A stretch of 64,000 nucleotides of DNA, from assembly GCF_001895205.1 (NCBI RefSeq), contig NZ_BDJF01000011.1:186001-250000 (forward strand), in the 5' to 3' direction. This document shows, piece by piece, positions 49,301-56,410 of the stretch (the stretch's first letter is position 1; each line of letters starts with the position of its first letter). The notes beneath the pieces were generated by a model that saw nothing but the letters and a program-made list of their open reading frames with translations, ran no database searches and was not told the DNA's origin. Both the position numbers and the translations under genes were made by a program. This stretch comes from Vibrio injensis. Its GTDB lineage: Bacteria > Pseudomonadota > Gammaproteobacteria > Enterobacterales > Vibrionaceae.

Positions 49301-49390
49301 ATCGCCCGTAAATCCAGCTGTTTTTAATTCGTGTAAAAAAGTTAAAACAACCGGATCAACATCAGATTGGAGGTGAAGTCTTGGTAACAT
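46322..49390 (-). CDS. ydiJ: D-2-hydroxyglutarate dehydrogenase-type FAD/Fe-S oxidase
   Basis: 1022 residues from the ATG at 49390 behind AGGAAG; E. coli YdiJ has about 1018. The FAD_binding_4 domain has FSPRGGGTGTNGQALTKGIV and SPDLSTSNRATLGGMINTDA; the FAD-oxidase C-terminal domain includes MFGHVDAGVLHVRP. Fe-S modules have CNGNGLCFNYDT and CLACKACASQCPIKVDVPSF. A CCG-type segment VGCCGMAGTFGHEV is near the end. It oxidises D-2-hydroxyglutarate to 2-oxoglutarate, possibly with other D-hydroxyacids. Single gene, its end followed by the ICMT-like gene. Confidence 0.93.
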   Translation of the reverse strand: MLPRLHLQSDVDPVVLTFLHELKTAGFTGDIETQYASRLAVSTDNSVYQQLPQAVVHPKTSHDVSLIGQLSIKPEFERVTFSPRGGGTGTNGQALTKGIVVDLSRHMNQILEINSEQGWVRVQAGVIKDQLNDAVRPYGYFFSPDLSTSNRATLGGMINTDASGQGSLKYGKTSDHVLSLQAVFADGSILETDGSRGNPQVNSYAERAMQVTEAVCRNQREQIVAKFPPLNRFLTGYDLKNALDEQTGEFNITRVLCGAEGSLAFITEAKLNLTPIPKARTLVNIKYDSFDSALRNAPLMIEANALSVETLDSNVLNLAKQDIVWHSVSDLLTDVPGKELLGINMVEYADQDPEQVKQLVTQLTQRLDVMISQQQAGIIGYQVCDDLASINRIYTMRKKAVGLLGAAKGRAKPVPFTEDTCVPPEHLADFISEFRALLDEKGLSYGMFGHVDAGVLHVRPALDLCDPKQELMMHEISDQVVKLVAKYGGLMWGEHGKGYRSEYGPEFFGAELFTELRRVKAAFDPHNKMNPGKICTPLNSSFELVKVSDTKRGYFDRQIDVKVRDSFKQAMECNGNGLCFNYDTSSPMCPSMKVTADRRHSPKGRAGLVREWLRQLTEQGIDILDLEQQALQKTASVKTLLDRVRQRIRPSHEYDFSHEVYEAMNGCLACKACASQCPIKVDVPSFRSRFLNIYHTRYPRPVKDYLVANIETMLPLMAKAPQMVNAVIGQPWVERLTAATVGYVDTPRLSIPTLAARARRHNIVPFDRQQLMALSQQQRSEHVIIVQDPFTSYYDAQVVEDFIALVIKLGKKPILLPFKPNGKAQHIKGFLQRFKSTATSTAGFLSQVADLNIAMVGVDPALVLCYRDEYVEILGQQRGEFEVLTAHEWLLPRLAEIPSPANVTQANIDQGQAPQAPWYLLAHCTEKTKLPNAEKEWGQIFSHFGAKLQTVPVGCCGMAGTFGHEVDKLQMSKDIYGLSWQPSLDKLPKERCLMTGYSCRSQVKRFEEIQPRHPIQALLEIL

Positions 49391-49664
49391 TTGCTTCCTG
49401 CCCGAACTACGCTGATCCAATCAGCGCTACGTAATGGGTGAATTTTGATTTATTTTTTGAATTTGATCACTTTACAACATTTAAATCAGTGATCAAATCA
49501 GAATCTTAACAACAATAGCGTTAAGCCATTTTTTAGATAACGAAAGAGTTGAATGACTGCCAAATCCAGCTATCGTTAAGTAAACACATGGACATTTTCG
49601 TCACCCATTTTCCTAAGCGGTCACTGATTAACCACTTAGCCCTGACACATTCATGGACCTAGAT

Positions 49665-50345
49665 ATGAAAAAAAATAAAGTCGTTACCACAGAAGATATT
49701 CTTTTGAAACTTTGCCAATCGGTTTCAACGGTTCTTTCTTCAGCCACAGGCTCACAGATCACCTACTCAGCCATGGTGCAAAAAATCACCAAAACGTCCC
49801 TCAAGCCCGATTTCGGTTGTTTTGTGTTATTTGATGGCGGGTTTTCTGGTTTGGTCGTAATTAACTTTACCGCCAAAGCCGCTTTAGAAGTGTATACCCA
49901 ATACATGCGCAACATGGGCATGCCAGAAGATGAACTCGCGGTATTACATACTTCTGACGAAGTTGGCGATGTACTCGGTGAGCTGATGAACCAGCTGGTG
50001 GGTGATTTCACCAATAAAGTGCGCAAAGAGTTACAAACCAACATCACCCAAAACCAACCAAAAATGTTATCGCTGAACAAACAAGTCAATTTATCAGTAG
50101 ACACCAACTTAGATCGCCCACAAGCACGCCGCGTGACTTTCTCTACCGAAAACAACAATATCTTCTATCTAGAACTTGCGATGGATCGTACTGAGTTTAT
50201 CCAATTGGAAGATTTTGAAATTCAAGAAGACGAAAGTCCTGATTCTATTCTTGCAGACACACAACAAAAAATGGCCAATAAAACCAAAAACAGTCAAGTC
50301 GATAATGACCTATCTTCAGACCTATTAGATGAACTAGGTATCTAA
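49665..50345 (+). CDS. DUF3334 protein with CheX/CheC-like motif
   Basis: 226 residues from the ATG at 49665 (MKKNKVVTTEDILLKL); an in-frame ATG at 49653 also exists and neither ribosome binding site is strong. The segment DEVGDVLGELMNQLVGDFTN contains E106-x-x-N109, the E-x2-N pattern used by CheX and CheC to dephosphorylate CheY-P. FGCFVLFDGGFSGLVVINF before it fits the CheX fold. The acidic tail ends SSDLLDELGI, resembling tails of FliN-type switch proteins. A chemotaxis or signalling role is inference; the family is annotated as unknown. Confidence 0.75.
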   Translation: MKKNKVVTTEDILLKLCQSVSTVLSSATGSQITYSAMVQKITKTSLKPDFGCFVLFDGGFSGLVVINFTAKAALEVYTQYMRNMGMPEDELAVLHTSDEVGDVLGELMNQLVGDFTNKVRKELQTNITQNQPKMLSLNKQVNLSVDTNLDRPQARRVTFSTENNNIFYLELAMDRTEFIQLEDFEIQEDESPDSILADTQQKMANKTKNSQVDNDLSSDLLDELGI

Positions 50346-50640
50346 CTCTCTACTAATCAAGCATAATCACGTTGCGGATAACTCCAATCCGCAACTTTTT
50401 CATCGTTAGTTATCAAAGCCTTACCGCGAGACGGAAAACAAGAAATCCCTTTCAGTCTAAATAGGCAGCCAGCTTCAATAAACTCAATCTAGCCCTCCAC
50501 ACTACAACGCCAAACCGCTTGGGTACCCCCAGTTAAAAGCCCCCATCATGACTGAATAATGGCATTTACTTTCACTACATCAATAAAAACGGTAAAATGG
50601 CTAACTTTTCTTAGTGCAGCGGAACCGATTTTATAATTCA

Positions 50641-51324
50641 ATGGATAAACAAAAAGCGTTAAAAAAAATAGCTAAATGTCTTGAGTTGGGGAATTCAGCC
50701 AACGTTAATGAAGCCGCTAATGCTATCAAGATGGCTCATCGATTGATGCTCAAATATGGTCTTGATAAAGACGATATTGAATTTATTAAGATGGGGAAAA
50801 CCCAATCGACTCATTTACTTCCCGCTTCAATCAGTTCAGCCATTTTACGCGTTATTCGTGGTATCAATACTAAGTTTGGCGTTGAAGCGGTATTGATTAA
50901 CCATAAGGGTTTGAAGCGTGTTGAATTTATCGGAGAAGCCGATCGCGCTATTTTTGCTGCTTTTGCCTTTGATATTGTTTACCGTGAAATGAATGAACAT
51001 ACCGGACAATTTCGTAACAGCTTTGCAGGCAGTGGCACATCAAGTAGCGAAGTGACCCGAAGGGTTAATTCTTTCTTATCAGGTTGGATTGAAGGTGCAC
51101 TGGAAAAACTGCCCATTATCACCCCCGATGAAAACTCAATGAATAAAATCAATAGCTACATTGATAAAGAATTCGAGAATATTGATCGAGAAACCTTTAA
51201 GCAACAGCTACGTGATGCGATGAAGAACATCACCGCAGATTATGAAGTCGGGCTCAAAAAAGGCCGTAAAGTTTCCGTTAATAGACCGATTGATGGTGCA
51301 CAAGCGCCAAAACGACTTAAATAA
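50641..51324 (+). CDS. DUF2786 protein
   Basis: 227 residues from the ATG at 50641; the frame is open to a GTG at 50614. The N-terminal 45 residues (MDKQKALKKIAKCLELGNSA, then AANAIKMAHRLMLKYGL) are the DUF2786 helical domain, found in both bacterial and phage proteins. The middle part has IEFIGEADRAIFAAFAFDIV-like residues (VEFIGEADRAI) and a conserved YREMNEH. The C-terminus is basic (GLKKGRKVSVNRP). Function unknown. The 295 bases before it hold no recognised feature. Confidence 0.72.
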   Translation: MDKQKALKKIAKCLELGNSANVNEAANAIKMAHRLMLKYGLDKDDIEFIKMGKTQSTHLLPASISSAILRVIRGINTKFGVEAVLINHKGLKRVEFIGEADRAIFAAFAFDIVYREMNEHTGQFRNSFAGSGTSSSEVTRRVNSFLSGWIEGALEKLPIITPDENSMNKINSYIDKEFENIDRETFKQQLRDAMKNITADYEVGLKKGRKVSVNRPIDGAQAPKRLK

Positions 51325-51513
51325 CCTTGTGTCTATAACGCTCAGTTAAGTGATGCGAATGTAAAATTTAGATCAATGGATTGACTTTATTCGATAAGTT
51401 TTGTTTATTTCAGGCTAATTCCAACCAAACTTAAAAAGTTTAAGGCTATAAACTACACATAGCGTAGCCAATAAGCGGAAATAAACTCATACTGCCAACA
51501 CGGAGAGAAAACA

Positions 51514-52182
51514 TTGAAAAAAATTACTTTGGCGATGGCATTGGTCATCACATTATCTGGCTGTGCGGCTACACAAAGGCAAAATGCTACAACAGGCGAA
51601 ACAGAAACGAATGCCGCCACTCGTGGAGCATTAATTGGTGCCGTAGCGGGTGCGGCAGCAGGTTTGGCTACCGGAGATAACGCGAAGCAGCGTCGTCAAC
51701 GCGCTTTAATTGGTGCGACGGGTGGAGCCGCTGTCGGGGGTGGCGTCGGTTACTATTTTGATCAACAAGAAGCCGCTTTACGAGAAGAGTTACTTCATTC
51801 AGGCGTACAAGTTCAACGTGTCGGCGACAACCAACTTTTATTGCGTATGGAAAACGGCATCGGTTTCCAAACCAACTCTTATCAGCTCGACTCAAGTATT
51901 CATCGTACACTACGCGGTGTAGCCAAAATTCTTGTTGAATATCCAGACACAAGTTTAGTGATTGATGGACATACCGATAGTACTGGTGGGGATACCACTA
52001 ACCAAGTGCTATCAGAACGTCGTGCTGAGTCAGTACGCAGCTTCTTATTGTCGCAAGGTGTCGCTCCGGGACGCGCTATTGCGCGAGGCAATGGTTCTCG
52101 CTTCCCAATTTGTACTAACAGTACCGTGGAAGGCCGTGCTTGTAACCGCAGGGTAGACATTCAAATTTTGCCGCTAAAATAA
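51514..52182 (+). CDS. OmpA-family outer membrane lipoprotein with glycine zipper (YiaD-like)
   Basis: 222 residues from a TTG start at 51514 behind GGAGAG. A lipoprotein signal (ALVITLSGCAAT) gives a lipidated Cys17. A glycine-zipper segment at about 35-88 contains RGALIGAVAGAAAGLATG and ALIGATGGAAVGGGVGYY. The OmpA C-terminal peptidoglycan-binding domain at about 110-220 has IDGHTDSTGGDTTN, LSERRAESV and CNRRVDI. It probably anchors the outer membrane to the wall. A terminator follows; the Sel1/J-domain gene comes next. Confidence 0.88.
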   Translation: MKKITLAMALVITLSGCAATQRQNATTGETETNAATRGALIGAVAGAAAGLATGDNAKQRRQRALIGATGGAAVGGGVGYYFDQQEAALREELLHSGVQVQRVGDNQLLLRMENGIGFQTNSYQLDSSIHRTLRGVAKILVEYPDTSLVIDGHTDSTGGDTTNQVLSERRAESVRSFLLSQGVAPGRAIARGNGSRFPICTNSTVEGRACNRRVDIQILPLK

Positions 52183-52221
52183 ACCTTCAACAAGGCAAGT
52201 TGAGTGAACAAGAGTATACTT

Positions 52222-52246
52222 AAAAGGCCTATCATTGGGCCTTTTT
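52222..52246 (+). terminator. Terminator after the OmpA-like gene
   Basis: AAAAGGCC (52222-52229) pairs with GGCCTTTT (52238-52245), then TTCTTATT. Confidence 0.8.
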
Positions 52247-52300
52247 CTTATTACTGGCGATGCTGTTACTCCACCTTCAACTCATTAGGACACGCTAAGC

Positions 52301-53311
52301 ATGCACCTTTTATCACCCTGGTTACTGCTGTTCTTCACCTTGGTGTGTTCATCACCTCTTGTCGCACAAACCAACGAAGTTCGCCAACAAGCTCGTTTAG
52401 GTAATCCTGAAGCACAATTTCAATTAGCATTAAGTTATCAACAAACGCAGCAGCCAGATCAAGCCTACTACTGGTTTCTACAAGCAGCGGAGCGCGGCTA
52501 TCAACCCGCTATGACATCGCTAGCCGACGCTTATTTACAAGGGCTAGGCCACCCTGTTGATCCAACTCAGGCCCTACTTTGGTATACAAAATCAGCCACC
52601 TTAGGTGATGCTGAAGCCGCTTTAGCGATTGGGCGTTTATATCAGCAAGGAGAATATATTCCGCAATCCTTGATCATGGCGGAAATTTGGTATCACAGTA
52701 TTGCCGATCGTCATCCGTTAGGTGAACAGCGCTACAATGAGCTATTACAACAACGATTCAATCAACGCCGAGCCAATCAATTAATTGCCTTACAAAATCT
52801 CGAAATACAAGCGCAACAGGACGATTTAAGGAACGAGGACGAAGATAAGGCGTTACAAGAACGCCAGACTCAAGATCATACGATGTCGTTGATGAGCGAT
52901 TTTTTATTCGTTTTAATTGGCCTATTGTTAATTATGGGCATCTTGTCTCTCTACCGTTCAATCAAAACCAAACAACAGCATCAAGCTGAACAATTGAATC
53001 TGGAGCAAAAAGAGCAACTTCAACAACAAGCCGCCGTCATTAAACAACAAAAACGTCAACTTGATAAACTCTATCAAGAGTTTAAAAAACAACAACAGCA
53101 GCAAACCCATCATCAACACGATCAGACTTTTTCTTTGGCCTGTGCGTTACTCGGTTTCCACCCTCATCGATTACCCGATGAAAAAACCATCAAACAGCGC
53201 TATAAGCAGTTGAGTAAGATCTATCATCCCGATCTGCAAGGCAGCGAAGAAGAGATGAAACGCCTGAACGGCGCAATAAAAATCATTACTCAAAAGTTAA
53301 ACAAAGGTTAG
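52301..53311 (+). CDS. Sel1-repeat protein with transmembrane helix and C-terminal J domain
   Basis: 336 residues. A signal peptide (1-22, ending SSPLVAQ) is followed by about three Sel1/TPR-like repeats (28-145: AQFQLALSYQQ, AMTSLADAYLQGLGHPVD, AALAIGRLYQQGEY). One transmembrane helix lies at 199-217 (DFLFVLIGLLLIMGILSLY), then a Gln- and Lys-rich coiled coil (220-266). A J domain fills 275-336 with the DnaK-activating HPD at 309-311 (IYHPDLQG). The predicted topology puts Sel1 repeats in the periplasm and the J domain in the cytoplasm. Few proteins combine these parts; the role is unknown. Confidence 0.85.
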   Translation: MHLLSPWLLLFFTLVCSSPLVAQTNEVRQQARLGNPEAQFQLALSYQQTQQPDQAYYWFLQAAERGYQPAMTSLADAYLQGLGHPVDPTQALLWYTKSATLGDAEAALAIGRLYQQGEYIPQSLIMAEIWYHSIADRHPLGEQRYNELLQQRFNQRRANQLIALQNLEIQAQQDDLRNEDEDKALQERQTQDHTMSLMSDFLFVLIGLLLIMGILSLYRSIKTKQQHQAEQLNLEQKEQLQQQAAVIKQQKRQLDKLYQEFKKQQQQQTHHQHDQTFSLACALLGFHPHRLPDEKTIKQRYKQLSKIYHPDLQGSEEEMKRLNGAIKIITQKLNKG

Positions 53312-53464
53312 TATTTATAACAACCATATCGCAACCCCTTCTAAATAAATCACTAAGCAAACGATTAGCATCGCAAACTCAGTAACAGATACTTAACTTA
53401 ATTACTAAGCATGTGCGATAATCTGCACAGATTAAACACCAAACAGAATAAGGTGGCAAAAGTG

Positions 53465-53650
53465 ATGTTTACTGTGAGCGGTGTGTGCGATTGGTGCAAA
53501 CTGTCAAACCAATTAACCAAGCATGAATATATTGATGGTAAAGCGCATTATTCTTGTCCAAATTGTCATGATCTGGCAAAAATGGACGTCAGATTATTCA
53601 ACCTTGATGAACTTGCCTTCCGTGAACGACAAATACACCAAGCGTCCTAA
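53465..53650 (+). CDS. Small zinc-ribbon-like protein
   Basis: 61 residues from the ATG at 53465, eight bases after AAGGTGG; the frame opens earlier at 53411 but without a start signal. Two CxxC pairs, VCDWCKL and YSCPNCHDL, would bind one zinc. The C-terminus is charged (LDELAFRERQIHQAS). Not identified with a named family. It has its own terminator. Confidence 0.72.
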   Translation: MFTVSGVCDWCKLSNQLTKHEYIDGKAHYSCPNCHDLAKMDVRLFNLDELAFRERQIHQAS

Positions 53651-53654
53651 TCCT

Positions 53655-53678
53655 AAAGCGCCATCAGGGCGCTTTTTT
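53655..53678 (+). terminator. Terminator after the zinc-ribbon gene
   Basis: AAAGCGCC (53655-53662) pairs with GGCGCTTT (53668-53675), followed by TTTG, starting four bases after the stop. Confidence 0.85.
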
Positions 53679-53855
53679 GTTCCATAACATTTTTGCTTGT
53701 TCTCTCTCCTCCTTTCATAAACTGCCAATTTGATCACAAATTCACATCTTTGGCTTACTCTCTCGTTCAAAAAACAACCGCTTATTTATCAATCATCTAG
53801 GATAAAAGTCCTAGCTAAATACCAATGATGGACAAAAAACAAACACAATTATTGC

Positions 53856-53896
53856 TTGATCAATATCCATACTCAGATTACTGTATATTCATACAG
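53856..53896 (+). promoter_or_regulatory. SOS promoter with LexA box
   Basis: The perfect LexA box CTGTATATTCATACAG is at 53881-53896. TTGATC (53856-53861), a 17-base spacer and TACTGT (53879-53884) form a promoter whose -10 overlaps the box. As I recall, E. coli sulA has TTGATC, 17 bases and TACTGT in the same relation to its box. LexA would block the promoter until DNA damage. Confidence 0.92.
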
Positions 53897-53917
53897 CATG
53901 TATATGAGGACAGTATT

Positions 53918-54313
53918 ATGCTTAACACGACCTTCCATTATTCAGATACTATTTATGACTCTTGCTCGGTCAATCGCCACTGCGTGCCACGACTCAATCA
54001 TCCTATATTATCTCGTTTGGCGCAGTTATCCGAACAACGCCAATGGATTCTCTATACGGCACAATGTCCACGTCCTCGCTATCAACAATTAAGTATGCAC
54101 CGGATTCAGTGTCATAAAATTATTCATATGAAGGCTTCACACTCCGACTCTGAAATAGACACAGTGATCAAAGCCATTAAATCGGGTAATGCCAGTGCCA
54201 TTGTTGCCTCGGCAAATATCGATAAGGTTAATCAGCGTCGTTTACAACAGATGGCAAAGCTGCACCAATGTGAAGTTTTTTTCCTGAATGAAACCTCACC
54301 GATCTTCCATTAG
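53918..54313 (+). CDS. sulA: SulA-like SOS cell-division inhibitor
   Basis: 131 residues from the ATG at 53918, seven bases after GAGGA. The same frame is open from 53825, but that part contains the promoter and LexA box, so the longer protein is not made. The core LAQLSEQRQWILYTAQCPRP, a Ser/His-rich stretch, then IDTVIKAIKSGNASAIVASA resembles the RecA-like fold of SulA (QLGQQSRWQLWLTP and ALRTGNYSVVIGW in E. coli). SulA binds FtsZ and halts septation after DNA damage. Similarity is moderate; the LexA control makes the assignment likely. Confidence 0.8.
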   Translation: MLNTTFHYSDTIYDSCSVNRHCVPRLNHPILSRLAQLSEQRQWILYTAQCPRPRYQQLSMHRIQCHKIIHMKASHSDSEIDTVIKAIKSGNASAIVASANIDKVNQRRLQQMAKLHQCEVFFLNETSPIFH

Positions 54314-54356
54314 TCACCATACTTAAAACAGACACAGAGTTTATCGATACCCCAGC

Positions 54357-54374
54357 AAAGCAAACGTTTGCTTT
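54357..54374 (+). promoter_or_regulatory. PurR operator and purC promoter
   Basis: AAAGCAAACGTTTGCTTT is a perfect 18-base palindrome with the full PurR core GCAAACGTTTGC. It overlaps a -35-like TTGCTT (54368-54373) that lies 17 bases before AATAAT; an extended -10 TGGTATGAT follows at 54399-54407. Purine repression of purC is expected. Confidence 0.88.
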
Positions 54375-54420
54375 TTATCTGGCGACAGAAAATAATTCTG
54401 GTATGATGCGTGCAATAAAC

Positions 54421-54462
54421 AAGACCCAATGTTCGGTTTGCAGACCAAAGGGTCTTTCTTGT
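54421..54462 (+). other. purC leader with alternative hairpins
   Basis: AAGACCC (54421-54427) can pair with GGGTCTT (54450-54456). AGACC (54442-54446) can pair with GGTCT (54451-54455) in a tight AAAG-looped hairpin. The two use the same 3' arm and exclude each other. A short T-rich stretch (TTTCTTGT) follows. It does not match a riboswitch class I know. Confidence 0.4.
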
Positions 54463-54493
54463 CAACGCTGTTTAATCCAGATAGGAATGTTTC

Positions 54494-55597
54494 ATGAGCC
54501 TTGCTGATCAAGTTCTTGCCGTCAATGACGACCTCCCCATTCGTACTCACCAGCCTGTACACAGCGGTAAAGTCCGCTCGGTTTACTGGCTCACTGAACA
54601 AGACAGCCAGCGATTGATCCAAGAAAAAGGTTATCCGATTGCCAAAGATGCGCCACTGGCGATTATGGTGATCAGTGACCGTATCTCTGCTTTCGATTGT
54701 ATTTGGCATGCCGAAGGAGGATTAAAAGGCGTTCCAGGTAAAGGCGCTGCGCTCAATGCTATTTCTAACCATTGGTTTAGCCTTTTCAAACAACAAGGGT
54801 TAGCCGATAGCCACATCGTCGATATTCCCCATCCTTTAGTATGGATTGTACAAAAAGCCAAACCGATTAAAATCGAAGCGATCTGCCGCCAATACATCAC
54901 TGGTTCGATGTGGCGTGCTTACGCTAAAGGTGAACGCGAATTTTGTGGCATTGCCCTTCCTGATGGATTGAAAAAAGATAGCCTACTCCCTGAACTTTTG
55001 ATCACGCCATCAACCAAAGGCATTTTAACTGGGATCCCTGGTGTTCCTGAAGCCGATGACGTTAACATCACTCGACACGACATCGAACAGAATTTTACTG
55101 CATTTAACTTCACCAACCCTGCTGATATCGATCTTTACGAAACACTGCTTAAGCAAGGTTTTAACGTTATTAATGAAGCACTAAAAAATATCGGACAACT
55201 GTTTGTCGATACCAAGTTTGAGTTTGGTTATGTAAAAGATGCCAACGGACAAGAAAAACTGATTTATATGGATGAAGTCGGCACGCCTGATTCTTCACGT
55301 ATTTGGGATGCTAAATATTATCAGCAAGGACAAATTGTCGAAAATTCAAAAGAAGATTTCCGTCAATTCTTACTTAGTTACTTCCCCGACCCAGATATTT
55401 TACTCAACAAAGAACGCATGGTAGAACGCGAAGCGTTGGCAAAAAATAACGCACTCCCAGTAGAAACGTTGATGGATATTTCACGCACGTATTTAAGTAT
55501 TGCAGAAAAAATTGTTGGACACCCCATCAAGCTGAGCAGCAACCCAAAACAAGAGATCATCGCTATATTACGTGAACACTATGATTTGATTGTTTAA
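54494..55597 (+). CDS. purC: Phosphoribosylaminoimidazole-succinocarboxamide synthase (SAICAR synthetase), long form
   Basis: 367 residues, joining CAIR and aspartate with ATP in purine synthesis. It is the long form known from V. cholerae, not the 237-residue E. coli type. Motifs: [19 protein letters not shown] (ATP loop), [29 protein letters not shown] and [15 protein letters not shown]. The PurR operator lies upstream, with a 120-base leader. Ends before a strong stem-loop shared with the convergent hypothetical gene. Confidence 0.95.
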   Translation: MSLADQVLAVNDDLPIRTHQPVHSGKVRSVYWLTEQDSQRLIQEKGYPIAKDAPLAIMVISDRISAFDCIWHAEGGLKGVPGKGAALNAISNHWFSLFKQQGLADSHIVDIPHPLVWIVQKAKPIKIEAICRQYITGSMWRAYAKGEREFCGIALPDGLKKDSLLPELLITPSTKGILTGIPGVPEADDVNITRHDIEQNFTAFNFTNPADIDLYETLLKQGFNVINEALKNIGQLFVDTKFEFGYVKDANGQEKLIYMDEVGTPDSSRIWDAKYYQQGQIVENSKEDFRQFLLSYFPDPDILLNKERMVEREALAKNNALPVETLMDISRTYLSIAEKIVGHPIKLSSNPKQEIIAILREHYDLIV

Positions 55598-55604
55598 TCT
55601 CATT

Positions 55605-55642
55605 TTATCTGCACTCATCATCGAATTGATGAGTGCAGATAA
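55605..55642. terminator. Stem-loop between purC and the convergent gene
   Basis: TTATCTGCACTCATCA and TGATGAGTGCAGATAA pair perfectly over 16 bp (55605-55620 with 55627-55642), loop of six. T-runs are short on both sides. It probably terminates both transcripts. Confidence 0.75.
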
Positions 55643-55653
55643 TGATAGAAAGG

Positions 55654-56052
55654 TTAAATCGTAGGTGAAGATGGGGTAATGATCACCAAAAATTCATCCC
55701 CTTGAACAGGCTGCAGTACAACCTCAGCACTTTTCTCGATCAACGATATCTGAGCTGGTTCCAATGCATAAGGCATGATCAGTTTGAGCTCTTCTATCCC
55801 TTCTGATTTTGCTAACTTGAGCAATGCGATGAGATTGGCTTCATCACTTCTACGGCTAGATAAGGTACTGAACGCCAAATCCCATAACCGCTCTTCGTGG
55901 GTTTTACTCTGTTTAACCGTATCTTGCCAGACAGTACCAAAGATGGGAGCAAAAGAGGCTAATATTTCAGAAAAATTCCATCGTTTCGTACACGATGCAC
56001 CTAAAAAGCTCGCATAATCAAACACGACAGAAACTCGTTGTGATTGTTGCAT
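55654..56052 (-). CDS. Hypothetical protein
   Basis: 132 residues behind a good GAGGT ribosome binding site. No signal peptide or membrane helix. The N-terminus VSVVFDYASFLGASCTKRWN is followed by mixed helix and strand segments (LIALLKLAKSEGIEELKLIM) and ends in a Pro/Ser-rich tail. I do not recognise the family. The ribosome binding site, the length, and a position between a shared terminator and an empty region support a real gene. Confidence 0.7.
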   Translation of the reverse strand: MQQSQRVSVVFDYASFLGASCTKRWNFSEILASFAPIFGTVWQDTVKQSKTHEERLWDLAFSTLSSRRSDEANLIALLKLAKSEGIEELKLIMPYALEPAQISLIEKSAEVVLQPVQGDEFLVIITPSSPTI

Positions 56053-56410
56053 GTTTACCTCAATGTAAAAATCTATCCTAGCGCGCTTACTATTATGCAG
56101 GAATACTTATATAGCAATACGATATATAAAAACAATCTTTTATGCGAAGGATTCCCACCTAACTGGAATATAAACCACCAATCTTTTAACAAGATACAAA
56201 CAACCTTAACCCACTATGTTTCTTCTTAGTATTTATCACGTCAACAGAAGGTTACTAATCAAAAGTGGTCGAAGGTGACCGATTTAAACTTCAATTGAGT
56301 CTATAATGAAAATAATCACTTAAAGGTAAAGGCTTATCTATTTACAACTTAGCTGATAAGCCGCTATCATTTTTAACCATCTGTTCCCACCTACCCTACA
56401 TAGGCACCAA
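56053..56410. other. Upstream region of the malic enzyme gene
   Basis: 358 bases between divergent genes. A TATAAT at 56302-56307 is the best -10 candidate for the malic enzyme, without a good -35. Nothing else is recognised. Confidence 0.35.

Noticed and set aside
53825..53917. Longer N-terminus of the SulA-like protein
   Set aside because: This DNA contains the -35, -10 and LexA box, so it is promoter rather than coding.
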